A DNA stretch of 64,000 nt, taken from positions 1,792,501-1,856,500 of the forward strand of contig JAXDDX010000044.1 in the NCBI GenBank assembly GCA_034670405.1. Reading direction: 5' to 3'. Within the stretch, counting starts at the first letter, position 1. Each line of letters starts with the position of its first letter. The notes beneath the pieces are model-generated. The model did not search any database. It was given only the letters and a program-made list of their open reading frames with translations, and had not been told where the DNA came from. A program made the translations under genes and the position numbers. This document shows positions 12,443 through 23,995 of this stretch, one piece after another. Source of the stretch: Hoplostethus atlanticus (Eukaryota > Chordata > Actinopteri > Trachichthyiformes > Trachichthyidae).

Positions 12443-12793
12443 TATGGTTCAGTGGTGCTGCACTGTTTAATAAAGACAACAAATAATTGAATGGTACCTA
12501 TGAGTGACGATAACGGCTTGATTTATTAGTGTCTGTTTAAATGAAGGCGCTCCAACCCGCCGATACTGAACATAAGGTGTTGACACAGCGTTGATCGGCA
12601 TTGTTGTGTATTTGGTTCAACGAGCAATATTGTATTTCTAGTTTATAGAGTGCGATATTTTGCCAACTCAATGTAGCTGCTGCATGCCAGTGTTGCAGTG
12701 CTGATGTTATTCTTCTCAGTATAGTAGCAAAGGAAACATGTCACCCCACCCCCCCTCCCACCCCCTTTCTCTTTCTCTCTGCACCGTCTCTCC

Positions 12794-12816
12794 CTCTCTC
12801 TCTCTCTCTCTCTCTC
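12794..12816. repeat. (CT)n microsatellite
   Basis: CT run inside a wider 75-bp pyrimidine-rich strand. Confidence 0.9.
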
Positions 12817-13445
12817 CCCCTTCTTCATTGCCCATGGCCTAAGGGAACAGTTGGCTTTCTGAATGCTCTTCCCCCTTTGTGAGCACACATTGATTGGCTC
12901 GCTGCTCCCCAAAGCAGAGCAGCATGGGGTGCAAGCAGCCTGCTTTCTGCTGGTATTGCTCACCCTCGCCGTAGAGATGATGAAGGAGGGATAAACAAGG
13001 GAAGGAAATCATCGAGAGGCTTCACCAGAACCTGTCCCATGGTAGCCTTGATATGTCTCTCTCTGTCTGTCTCTCTCCCCCCTCGCTCTAATGAGAATCA
13101 ATGGCGCTTTAATAGATTTCCCTCATGCCTTCTTGTCAAATGGTGCACCGTGCTGCTGCTCCTGTCCTCTGTTTGCAGATCCCTGTCCTCCTCCTCCTCA
13201 TTGCCCCTCACTGACTCCCTCCATCCCTCACAATCCTATTTGTTGACCGGCCTCCACTGCTCAGTCTGCGATGCTGTCACCAGGTCACACACATAACAAA
13301 CCTCAAATAAGTAAGTTGTTTGGGAAAGAGACACGGGGAGCTTAGGGGCTTTCCAAAATGAAACTTTTTCTCAGATTGAGAGCGTTGATACGATTGTCTA
13401 CAACCAAATGGACTGATTTAACTCTTGTGTGTTTTTTATTTTCAG

Positions 13446-13493
13446 CTAAAGAAAGCGAGGGAACACATGCCAGCAGAGCTCTTGAACGTCGTA
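13446..13493 (+). other. candidate 48-nt coding exon
   Basis: A strong acceptor (TTTTTTATTTTCAG) and a near-consensus donor (GTA|GTAAGTGG) bracket exactly 48 bp. The phase-0 frame is open and reads LKKAREHMPAELLNVV, a plausible amphipathic segment; one other frame is also open. Inclusion or skipping would keep the frame. I do not recognise the protein. Among the plus-strand candidates this one has well-balanced signals. Confidence 0.3.
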
Positions 13494-13499
13494 GTAAGT

Positions 13500-16060
13500 G
13501 GAGCCTTGGGAATTACATCTCCAATACAATCTCTCTCGCTCTCTTGCTCTCCCTCGTTCTTTTCTCCCGGACCTTTGGACGCACCAGCCTGCTGCATGAG
13601 CTCTCTATCCACAGCACAGTCAAGTGTGCACTGTGAACATTTTGACTGGAAGACAGCCAGTGGTTGGTTGTGGAGGATGTGGGCTGGTCTTCGGAGCCCG
13701 GTGGTTGTTCATTCATAAACCAGGTGGGAGCTGTAAATGAAAACACAGACATCTCCCTCCCTACAACTTTCAAAGATCACATTGTGCTTTTTTTTTTTCA
13801 AATTTAAGGAGCAGTAGGACTTGTGGGGTGAAGTCAATTTGAGATATAGTTCGCATTTAAGGGTTTTTTTGTACAACAATTTTTTGCATCCACAACCAGG
13901 GCGGCTCACAATTTGATTATCTCAGCAGAAAAACTATGAGATGAAAACTATCAGGAAACAAATGCAAAAATATTTACTTAATTTTATATGAAGATTTAAT
14001 GATATAAAATTGTGTTTTAAGCAAAAGGTTGATCTTTTGGATTAATGTAGCATAATAATAACAACAGGATTGACAGTTGGCTATGCTGGTTTGATGTTAC
14101 AACTTTTTGAATTTTGAAGTCGTAAAATCGAGGCTGGTAGCAACATTGTCTATGCTTCCATTACAAGATTGGACTGACTGCTGGTGATTTTGCCACCAAA
14201 CCGTTAAACATAATCTGAGACACCAATGCCGCTAGAGCTGGTGTTGCCCCATACAGTCCATCCATCTTCATGGCAGCCATCTGGCCAAAGGTTTTCTGTT
14301 GAAGCGCCAGGGCTGCTGGGCTGAGTAAATAGGGTAGTAACAGACGACATGGGGTTCCTACGCCAAGTCTTCATACTAGGGTGATATTATGAGATGTTTT
14401 TTTAAGTAGTTAAATAAAATGTTTTATTAAATGCACAATGAACAGTAAATGTTTCATTCATTCATTAATTTTCTCTACACGCTCAATCCTCTTTTATTCA
14501 CAAGCATGTATTTACAACCCAAACCATCACCATTAACTGAGTGTTTTTTTGTCTCAGTCTTGACCCAGTTGATAAGGAAAATCCCCGTCTATATTTGGAC
14601 CAGTGTGCCTTCTGTGCTGGTGAACATCACATATGTCACATCATCTCAGGAGTGAAGGCATCACAACACTGTGATCACAGGTCTGGCATCCTGGAGTGTC
14701 ATTCCCTTTCACAATGGAAGACAATATCCCTCTGGTATATTAGAGGGAAAATATCATGATGGGCCAATTATCCTGTTCAAAATCGGTGCACTGAGAATGT
14801 CCAATAATCAATTCATATCGTTTCATACCATGTGGGTAAAATAACCATCATATCCCCACATTTTGACTGACTGTGGCTATATTGTCTCCTGCATTTTTTA
14901 ACTGCTACAGTTTCCCAAAATCCTTTTGGATGCAATAAGCCAAATTTAAACAGCCCCTTCCACACACCCCCTGTCCCCACCCTGCGTCCCCAAGCTACCT
15001 TGATAGGTCAAATATTTAACCTATACCTGGAATTTACCACTGTAATTAACCTAAATGCCGGTAATAAACTATTTCTAAGAGAATAGACCTCCCAGCTGAG
15101 GGTGACAAGCTAAAGTGGCTTAGCAGAATTTGGGGATTGAGAGCTATTGTGGGTAACTAGTTCTTAAACAAGCTGCAATTTAGGAATTTCTTGTGGTGAG
15201 GACACGGTATAGCTGCCTAGCTGCATTTAAAAAATCTGAAATATAGATCTAAATAACTTCATCTTGTATACCATGCCTTCATTTGATCTCCAATTAAATA
15301 ATACAGTGAAAACTTCACCTCAGATTCAAATGGGATTCTGGCATCTAAAATAACCTCCGGGTTTTATATTTTAGCAGCTGCAGATTCTGCAAATGAAATA
15401 TTATTTAGCAGGCTGGATAGGCTCTGATTAGACCGAATCATCAGGCTATCATGGTGATTTACACTTAATCATTTGTTTTTTGTTGGTTTTGTCTTTTTGT
15501 TTTCCCTCTCTCTCTATATATATTTGTGCATGTGGGTGTGCTGTTTATGTTGCGTATTATTGGACTTCTCAATTGATAATGAGAGAGCTTTATTGTATTG
15601 TAACTCAATACTATGGCTTTGGTGTCCTGGAATCAGAACATCATTCCTTTATCACAATGTCATTACTGCAAATCACAATTACTGAATATTTTCCAATTTC
15701 CTTAAGTGGGAAATATTCACAGTAGGCAATTCGGGGATGGCTTACATGTGTGGAACAGGCTGAAATCAATGCTTCCTGTCACCTTTTAGCAGGACAAATG
15801 GTGCCTATTGTTCCAGCACATCCCTCCCCCTAACTTAGACAGCTGGGGTAGATACACAGGCCAACAAGCAAGGGCTCAGAGGACTCAAATCAAACCGGCA
15901 ATGTGTATCTCTTAGTGTATACAAAAAAACAAAAAGTACTTCAGATAGATTAATAGAGCTGAAAAACTCAGTTGTGCTTAAACTGACCATGAGCACACCC
16001 CAACTTATAAAAAACCTCTTAAAGCACTCAGGCTGTTGTGACTCGCGTGAGATAACTTTT
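13500..16060. other. unique AT-rich non-coding stretch
   Basis: Mostly unique AT-rich DNA. The phrase CATTCATTAATTTTCTCTAC near 14457 resembles the start of the L2-tail consensus, but the diagnostic CACCAGTCCATC part is absent. No gene is seen. Confidence 0.4.
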
Positions 16061-16085
16061 GACTTGAAGGAGTGCTCCCAGGCCA

Positions 16086-16100
16086 CAGCAGCAGCAGCAG
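16086..16100 (+). repeat. (CAG)5 triplet run
   Basis: Five perfect CAG triplets at the edge of a CpG-rich patch. Confidence 0.9.
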
Positions 16101-16175
16101 GTCGGTCAGTGTGGTGGAGGTGGTGGTGGACCGGAGTGTGTGTGTGAGATGCTGCTTGGCACAGTCATGGCTCCC

Positions 16176-16183
16176 TGACGTCA
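16176..16183. promoter_or_regulatory. full CRE palindrome TGACGTCA
   Basis: A complete 8-bp cAMP-response element lies in a locally CpG-rich patch (about 16070-16340). A donor-like GTAAGAGG follows at 16361. This would fit an alternative promoter with a 5' untranslated exon, but there is no TATA box or other direct support. Confidence 0.35.
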
Positions 16184-16436
16184 GCACTCAGCCCAGCCTG
16201 CTGCTGATGCCGCTGCTGCTCTCAAACATGTCTTTGTTATTCAGAGCTTTCCATCGGAGGCCGGTGACCTGTAAAACACGGAGGGTGGCGTCTCTTCCGA
16301 GGCGGATCACACCACGACGGTGGAGGGAAGAGATTAATGGGCTTTCAGAGTATTGACATAAGTAAGAGGGGATGGATGAGAGGCTGCATCGTCATCATCA
16401 TGGTGCTCGTTATCCTCTTCATTCTCCAAAAATATA

Positions 16437-16437
16437 C

Positions 16438-16470
<33 letters not shown>

Positions 16471-16728
16471 GAGCAGTAGTGATAGTAATAGTTGTAGTAA
16501 TAATAATAATGGTAGTAAAAATATTATTTTATTTAAACCAAATAATAAAACGTATAAAGCGTTAATGATTGTAATAGTAATATATTTATTAATTATGTAC
16601 TATTAATAATAGCAATAACAATAACACAAGCTATAATTAAATATTATTTTGTATTATTATTATTAGTAGTAGCAGTACTATTATTATTAGTCGTAGTAGT
16701 AATAGTAGAAGTAGTCTATTATTATATT
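16437..16728. repeat. degenerate ATT/AGT trinucleotide tract
   Basis: A pure (TTA)n core (16438-16470) grades into about 260 bp of decayed three-base periodic sequence with TAA, TAG and AGT triplets. The open frame across the core is Ile-rich and not coding. Confidence 0.9.
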
Positions 16729-17196
16729 TGATTCCATTATGACAAAAAATGTGTAATTAGGCTTATTTCATAAATATAGGGACACAAAATAAAATGAATC
16801 ATATTTCATAGGTATTGATTCAAAATATTAAGTGCATATCAAGGTACCTTTTGTTGTTAGATTTCCTTTTTCTAAAAACGCTTAAAAATGAATGAACGTC
16901 ATGTTGCTACAATGCAGTAAGCATAGGTAATACCACAGTAAGCTGCGTGCTCCAGCAGATCCAGTGTACCAGATGGCTGCTGAGCGACAGTCCAGGTCCG
17001 ACCCCGCGCGCCTGCTAATGGCTCCCCGTTGGAAAATCCGCGACACGTTTTGTCAGCAGCCACCGAGCATGGGTCCCTTTGGTAATAGAATAGCCAATGT
17101 AATTTGACACTTCAACTTACTGCGCTCTCTCCTAGTTGATTCAGTTACTCACCCACTGACGTTGAGCCCATTCTCAGTGGCCGTGAGGGGGGAAGA

Positions 17197-17206
17197 TATT
17201 TAAAAA
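17197..17206 (+). promoter_or_regulatory. TATA-like box TATTTAAAAA
   Basis: An A/T box within the CpG-rich region, about 45 bp upstream of a consensus donor. With usual spacing, transcription would start near 17227. Confidence 0.35.
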
Positions 17207-17227
17207 CGAGAGCCGAAAATTACCGAG

Positions 17228-17250
17228 GACTTTCTCTGTTTCGAAATCCG
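17228..17250 (+). other. candidate short 5' untranslated exon
   Basis: The segment between the predicted start site and the donor CCG|GTGAGTAG (GT at 17251) contains no ATG, as expected for a leader exon. Its 5' edge is inferred from the TATA-like box and may lie further upstream if the promoter is of the CpG type. A possible partner acceptor with an ATG just after it lies at 20140. Confidence 0.3.
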
Positions 17251-17607
17251 GTGAGTAGAAGTAAACTTAAACGGCGGTTGTTCCCAGTGTCGCGTTGCGC
17301 ACCTCTCCGTCTCGGGAAGGTTTTGTTTCCACTTTGGTCTCAGATTGTTTCTCAACAATAGAGTGACCACTTGAACAGGCGTTGAGCCGCACGTCGTAGC
17401 CTGTAATAATAACCCGCTGCCTTATTATTACTACCGGGCTCCTCTGCGCGACCGGGCTTGGATTGCCGGTTCTTAAGCAGGTTGTGCATTTCGCCAGTTA
17501 ACAGATGCCGCGTTGATCTTTAAGCGTCGGGCTTGGAGGCTACATTTGTAGCAGCCTGTATGCGTTGTCGCTTGCAGAATGAATCAAGCCGCGGTGTGTG
17601 TTTACGT

Positions 17608-17612
<5 letters not shown>

Positions 17613-17638
<26 letters not shown>
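17613..17638. repeat. (TG)13 microsatellite
   Basis: Pure TG run downstream of the CpG-rich region. Confidence 0.95.
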
Positions 17639-17641
<3 letters not shown>

Positions 17642-18139
17642 GGTTTAGACGTTGCTCTTGCTTTACTTTTGTACTTGACGTGCACAAAACACATGGTTTC
17701 CGTCTAATCTGTGTTAAACCGTGCTCTGATATTGTGGTGATACATGCAAGCTGCAGACTTAACTAGTAAGAAGACGAGACAGTGGTCACTGCAGTTGAAT
17801 ATCTTAACCTATGTGTGTGTGTTATTATTTAATTGTAATGTTATCGTTATTTCCCCCACATGTGAACACTGCCGACTGATCATTGTGTGAGGGTTAAATA
17901 TATGTCACAACCCGGTGTGTTTTTGTGGCTGTAGGACATTACTGCTTCATATGGGTATAGCAAGTTGACTCTCCAAATTCCTGGTGTCTGCATATGGGTC
18001 CAGTTGGGACTGAGGGCCTCTTGTATAGAACTGGGTTCCTTTTCACTGCTGTACATCTGTCCAGGAAGCAAAAGAATGGCCAAGTGGAAAAAAGTAAGCC
18101 AGACACAGCTCCCTGATCTGCTTCCTAACTATTGTCAAT

Positions 18140-18162
18140 GAGAGAGAGAGAGAGAGAGAGAG
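18140..18162. repeat. (GA)11 microsatellite
   Basis: Pure GA run. Confidence 0.95.
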
Positions 18163-18281
18163 TTTCTTTCAGTCAGCTGTAATAGCAGAGTTGAAGTGTA
18201 TACATGGTAGTGTGTACCCGTGCACTGCTTCAGCTTCTTCTAATCATAGCTCAGGAGCATCACACAAACACACACGCAGAT

Positions 18282-18309
18282 GTTTCTTGTGTCTTTTTTT
18301 AGGTGAGAG
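18282..18309 (+). promoter_or_regulatory. candidate recursive splice (ratchet) site
   Basis: A pyrimidine tract (TTTCTTGTGTCTTTTTTTAG) is joined directly to a donor (GTGAGAGG), giving AG|GT at 18302|18303 with no exon between. This is the form of vertebrate and fly recursive splice sites found in very long introns. It lies about 1.05 kb downstream of the candidate leader-exon donor. Confidence 0.3.
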
Positions 18310-18632
18310 GTCGGGAGACGTCTTCTTGCTTTCGTTTTGCTGCTCAAAAAGTTCATTCTCCCTCTCTGCTTCGAGCTGCAGCCTCTGAAATCGTCCTGTA
18401 CTCGCAGCAGACAGCGCTGTTTGGACACAGCTGCTGTGGGGGTCATTTGAAACTTCTGTAGTGACACCGGCTATTGAGTAGCCTCAGTCACTTCAGGGCA
18501 TTGCCTAACCAATGTGTTTACATTTCTGTCATGCAACCCAAGTGACAGTCCCTCCTGGACTGTCTCAACCGGCCGACGTCGCCGCTGTTTTCGATGGTTT
18601 CCGAACTTTTAAATGCATTTCATCCTGCATTT

Positions 18633-18667
18633 CATCCTGCAATGCTAAGCACTAGCATTGCAGGATG
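18633..18667. repeat. perfect 15-bp stem inverted repeat
   Basis: CATCCTGCAATGCTA and its exact complement TAGCATTGCAGGATG flank a 5-base loop (AGCAC). The left arm is preceded by a partial direct copy (CATCCTGCATTT). The arms do not extend into a clear MITE. The stem is too short for a microRNA precursor. Confidence 0.85.
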
Positions 18668-19745
18668 GGTAATGACATCAAACTAGGAAGTCGCCATCTT
18701 TATGCACTTGGTCCCCCTTGCTCAATCTCTGCGTGGGACGACCTCTGATGCGTCAGAAGCACTGGACGGCATGAGTGATTAAGCACTGACTGAGCTGTGT
18801 TTGTCTGGGGAAACATCTGGGGAAACATCCAATTTCCCATCAGTTACTTGATAGGAATCAGGATTCAGGGTAGTGTCATGGTGGGGGGGGGGGAGATTTT
18901 CTATCCCGTCCCCTCCCCAGTCACCCCACCTCTTTGGGGCCCTAGGTTGAGCTCCTGAATAACCATGGCGCAGACCCCACCAGGCTGACCTCCTTCTATT
19001 CAAGTTGAGGATGTTGAAACACCAGCCGTCAAACAAAAGACACATTGAAACTGAGATCTGCAACCCAGCACGTGCGTCTGGGTGCTGAAGTAGACCATTT
19101 ATTAACTCTGCTTTTCCTCCTGACCAGTGAAAGGGTTCAGCACATAGCAAGGGGGAATAAAACTGTAAAAGGACGTTCAGCTGCTTGTGCCACAGAATAT
19201 CGCGTGGATATTCCACTTTATAAATAATTGAGTCCATTTTTATCAGTTTATACACATAAAGAAAATAAGTCGTTACATAATAAAAGCCCCGTTGCAACTT
19301 CACTCTTTTTATCAACCCATGTGAAATACAAAACACTTGAGCAAAGCTATTCTGTCTGGATTGCAGCCAGCCTAAGGTCTGTGTGTGGCACTGTGGATTG
19401 ACAATGGCAACATGTTGTCCACGGAGGGTGGGAGTCTTGCTCTCGCCTTTCCACCCACCCGATGAGGTGAGAGCATAGGCGGAAGCTGGAAATGGCTGTG
19501 CCACATGGGAAATTATTCAACTCTCAGATCAGAGAGGACACACAAGAGGCCTCATTACCCTCCAGCAGCACTGCTAGCCTGGCTATGTGGAGACCAAACG
19601 CCTCTGTCTCAACTAGCCACACTTGAGCACTAAAATGTTGCCTGTATCTGTGGCTTACATGCTACCTCTTACATTGATGCTCCTTTGGCTTGAAATGGTC
19701 CTGAAATAATATAGTATACGGCGTCATTTTACACTCAAATGACAA

Positions 19746-19769
19746 AGAGAGAGAGAGAGAGAGAGAGAG
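19746..19769. repeat. (AG)12 microsatellite
   Basis: Pure AG run. Confidence 0.95.
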
Positions 19770-20140
19770 TTTGGAGATAATTACTGCTGCTTGAAATACT
19801 GCAGATCGTTTTGCTCTGCAGTATAGCAGGAATACTAAAACATCTCCCGATGGTTTGCGTCTCGAGCCTCCATTAACCAACAATGTGCTCTAAAGTAGCT
19901 GGTAAACAGGGCTGTTAGATGGCGTGTAATGTCATAATGTTATTGATTTGCCTTGGGAATTCCACTTGTGGGGAACAGCTCCTGAAAAAAGAAATGTGTA
20001 TAGAAAGCCTTCTTAAGTAGTCTAACAGGGAAAAGGCGAACGAGCGAGAAACCAACTGCTCTTCCCTCCCTGGTCAGAGCCTGTGGGAGGTTTGTGTAGG
20101 TTTCGCTCAAGGTCCTTTTTGTGTTGTCTTTGCTCGGCAG

Positions 20141-20189
20141 AATGAACTCCTGGGATGAATCACCCCACTGGTATGGCTTTTTTCACCGA
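20141..20189 (+). other. candidate first coding exon
   Basis: The acceptor TGTTGTCTTTGCTCGGCAG is followed after one base by an ATG with A at -3. The frame reads MNSWDESPHWYGFFHR and then meets the donor CGA|GTAAGA in phase 0 (the frame itself stays open for about 50 codons). Together with the leader-exon candidate at 17.2 kb this would give a normal 5' gene structure with a 2.9-kb intron. The peptide is not recognised and the pairing is inference. Confidence 0.28.
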
Positions 20190-20648
20190 GTAAGAAGAAT
20201 GCAGGGCAAGCCTGGCGCTTTCCATAAAGAAAGTGTGTCACCGGGCACTTATAGTGTCTTCATGGTTTACATCGGTTTCATAGATGCACCCTAATGGCGT
20301 TATAGCACTTCGTTTTAATGAACGCTCTAATATGTTATTCATGTGCAATTACAGCATCACAAGCTAATTCTCATGCTGAAATATCATCTCTGGTGGTGAG
20401 ATCCACCACACCATTACCCCCCTTGTCACATGTGTTGGGTTGCCATTCTACATTCCTCATGCATGTGTGTTTGTGAGATTGGTAATGCTCCACCACGGTG
20501 AAGCCGAGCCACGGTGACATGTGGCGGGAACAGATATCCACCAAGGGGTGTATAGATAGAGAGAATGGTCATACTGTACCTGTCAGCTTGACTGTTGACT
20601 GTTAATACGAAGCGTCTATTTTCAAAACACGGCTCAGGGAGAGGGAAT

Positions 20649-20651
<3 letters not shown>

Positions 20652-20708
<57 letters not shown>
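20652..20708. repeat. (TG)28 microsatellite
   Basis: A pure 57-bp TG array. It is in inverted orientation to the CA array 170 bp downstream. Confidence 0.97.
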
Positions 20709-20711
<3 letters not shown>

Positions 20712-20874
20712 TTGCGTTTATGCAAGAGGCAGATATAGCGAGGAGCGAGGGATGGGAGAGGTGCTGGGAGTGACGCCAGACCACAGATCATTTAATCATA
20801 TTAGAGTGTGCAACTACTCTGTGCGTATTTTCGGGTGCATTGGTGATAGGAGTTGTTATTGCACGTACTGAAAC

Positions 20875-20878
<4 letters not shown>

Positions 20879-20950
<72 letters not shown>
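20879..20950. repeat. (CA)36 microsatellite
   Basis: A pure 72-bp CA array, the longest CA array in the window. It is complementary to the preceding TG array on the same strand. Confidence 0.97.
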
Positions 20951-20953
<3 letters not shown>

Positions 20954-23900
20954 CCTGATAGGGAGGGAAGATGGGGATGATGGTTTGACTAAGAGAGGAA
21001 AAATAACCCCCCATTTTTTAGTTTTGAGATGAAATTGTAGAGTTCTTTAGCTAGAATCTTTTTCATATAGCCTAAGTATGGTGGTAATAAAAGTTGAAGA
21101 TGTACAATTGTTGTTATTGCTAGCACTTGTGGACGTGGAACAACATTTGAGGCCACTTAGAAAAGTTGAGCTTGTGGAAGGATGACCGTTGTGCGTATTA
21201 GCGTTGGATTTGAACTTGTCCTTTCGGCTTAATCCCACTGTTGACTCATCTGCTAAGTACTGAGTGTGTTATTTTTGCTCTTTTTAGGGAGCCCCTCTCT
21301 GCATAATCTCACTTAATCTAATCTATCCCCCTTTTAGAATAGGCTGTGAATGATGCGACTTTATAGAAAAAGCTTTGGTGTTAGATCCACACCAAACAGA
21401 CTGGTGTGCCGGGTTGCTTCCTCAAACCCCTCTGGCGAAGCCCTTGTGAAAATGCAAGTGACCTCCGCACCCCCTTGTTAGTCCGAACAATAGGACAGCC
21501 TTCTCTTACAGCTGCAGCCAGGCTGGAGAGGAAGCTAGCAGTAACAGAAAACACACATCTCACATGATTAATAGGTCTAAACATGTTTGGCTTGATGCCA
21601 CGCCTGCCTGATAGTCCAAGTGAAATTCTTCATCTCTTTGAAGTCTCAATTAAGTCTAGGTTTTGATTGGATTGGAGATATTTTTTGCACTCAGACTGAT
21701 TGACGGGGCTCTCGATGACATGGAGGCGAAGTGTAAATGCGATTTGAAGCTGTAAACAGTTGTAGATCTGTGTTGTTGGCAATTATTGGAGCAAACCAGA
21801 CCTGTATTGGAGATTGGATTGGAGCTTTAAAGGCCCCCCCACCACCAGTCACGGGCTCATGCATCTTAAATGTGACACGCTGTGAAAAACATACGCAGAG
21901 GATGTCACAATGCAGCGCCCCAGTGTAAGTGTAAGTGAAAGGCTTTGAATCATGAATAACATCCAACTACTCCAAAGTCTTGGCTTCTATAAATTAAACA
22001 AGGTTCAACCCAGGAAACCCTGAAGGAAAATGTGATTGTCAAAAGCCGCGATGCTGAAAAACAGCACGCGGGTTACATCGCACCGGCAGACGTATTTCAC
22101 CCCCCAAATGTCTGCGTGGACCGAGGAAAGTAGCAGCTATACTTGAAATTTGAAAACGTCTCAAGAGGTGTAATCTCGCTATCAAAAAATGGGTACTGGA
22201 AAGACTCCTCTGGGCGCTGTGTTGAAACATCGACTGTCGCCACGGCGTCTAGTGAGGGAGAAATATCCACACCTCTGAGTAATGAAGGTGATTCTGGGGA
22301 AGTGGTGGAATTACATTCAACAGAGCCTGCGGGGGTCCATATCTCATTGTTCTCTGACAGGGCAAATTAACTGGGATTTACTAATACACAGGGAAATGTC
22401 CTTCCCCCCATTCTCTCTCTCCATTTTCTCTCTTTCTCTCAGTCTGTGTCTCTCCGTTTAAGAAAAGGACTGGGGGTAATCTCTTTACCTAGCAACATAC
22501 CCCCCTCTCCAACACCCCCGCCGCCCAACCCCAAAGACAGAAGAAAGTCTTTGTCAAATGTTTCCAGGTTTGCTTTCAAGATGTAAAACACGAGTCGATA
22601 AAATCCCCCACATGTTGCGCTGCGTCTCATTTGTCTGCTGCCATACGCCGACACACCAGAGTTATGTTATTTCAATATCTGTTTGCATATCACCTGTTTT
22701 CCTTTGCATATTCAGCGTGGCAGAGCCTGAGCTGACCCTCGGTGGCGGGGGCTCCATTTGAATGTCAACTGTGGCATGCACAATAGTTTTGTCAGGTGAG
22801 AGAAGGAAGCGATGTGACATTTTTATTATTAGATAAACTAATTCAACCTGCTAATCATTTCAGAGTGCATTTGGAGTGGACCCGTTTGGAGTTTAGTGCC
22901 TTGTTCAGTGGCACTTCAAGCAGAGCTGCTTGGCGTAATCCCAGCCGTGCTCCTGTTGCCGGTGAAAAATGCAGTGGTAATAGCTAGAACAGCTAACAGG
23001 CTAACTGATTATATTTTTGCCAAGTGCGCTGTTATTTGTTCAGGCTGTGGCAAGTGGGATTTGGGGTCAGCGAGGCTGTTAGTTTTGCTGGGTACCATCA
23101 TTACTCTGCTGTGTTTGCCAGCTATCCGGGGCAGGTCTTGTCTGTGAAGGTGTTTGAAGAAATCTGGCATGAGGAGATGGAGACACTATCATGTGCGGTG
23201 TAACTGTTACAGACTTTGTCAGTCTAAATTTGAAGTCTTTTTAAAAAAAATGACCTATGTGGATTGTTTTCATGTTAAAGCTAGGTAAGATTTTTCAGAC
23301 TAAATCACAAAGTGGGGCTGCCACAGAGAAGAGAAGAGCGTCCCATCCCCTCTAATTGAGACGCCGTAGATTCTCCCTATTCTGGTCTGGTATGGACAAT
23401 CCTCCGCCCACAGGAAGTGACGAATCAAAACTTAATAGTAAATTACAAACTCCTAAAGGGATGGAGGGAGCGCTCCATCCAGAAAAGGTTACATCTTGTC
23501 CTTTTGGTATCCTTTTGGTATGAAGTGATCACACACTGGCCAGCCTGGTAAACACAAGTGTGCTGTGTTACATGATTTCTCAAACAGTTACCTCTCGCTG
23601 TGATTTGGAGCCACCAATGTACAAAGTTGCCCAGCGCAGCTTTAACCATAGTTTGTTTTAACAATGTTAGAAGTGATTTTTATCCCTGCAGTGACCTAAT
23701 TTCACTTTCACAAACGCTGGTCAATCAAAATCTTCTGACAAAGCGCTGGCTGTACTGACACCACACCTGCAATCCATGTGTCATCTTACTTTATATACCT
23801 AACCTACCATGTTGTTTTGTATGCGGTTGCCCATGCTTGGCTCAGGTGCAGAGTATGCATCAGCACATACACTGACTTGACAGCTGTGGGCGATAAATGA

Positions 23901-23972
23901 AGACCATGATAGAAGGAATACGCTAAGAAAACCACTCGCTATGTTGGGATGACCTGCGATTTCAGGATGCGA

Positions 23973-23995
23973 GTGTGTGTGTGTGTGTGTGTGTT
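23973..23995. repeat. (GT)11 microsatellite
   Basis: Pure GT run. Confidence 0.93.

Larger units (their letters stand above)
11680..13440. other. non-coding stretch with microsatellites
   Basis: Contains a (CA)11 array, a C-rich run and a CT array at 12743-12816, and pyrimidine-rich DNA at 13060-13230. A good pyrimidine-AG near 13180 leads only into frames with stops. Confidence 0.4.
16960..17530. promoter_or_regulatory. CpG-island-like promoter region
   Basis: CpG dinucleotides are dense here (about 25 within 330 bp after 17190) in an otherwise CpG-poor window. The region holds a CCAAT box (about 17093), an A/T box and a strong plus-strand donor. On the minus strand it also has donor-like GTAAGTTG and GTGAGTAAC (complements at 17113-17120 and 17144-17152), so divergent transcription is possible. 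A 44-codon frame starting with ATGGCTGCTGAGCG at about 16974 could be an upstream frame; its meaning is unclear. Confidence 0.45.

Noticed and set aside
14449..14516. Possible second L2-type tail
   Set aside because: Only the weak first part resembles the consensus; the diagnostic CACCAGTCCATC segment is missing.
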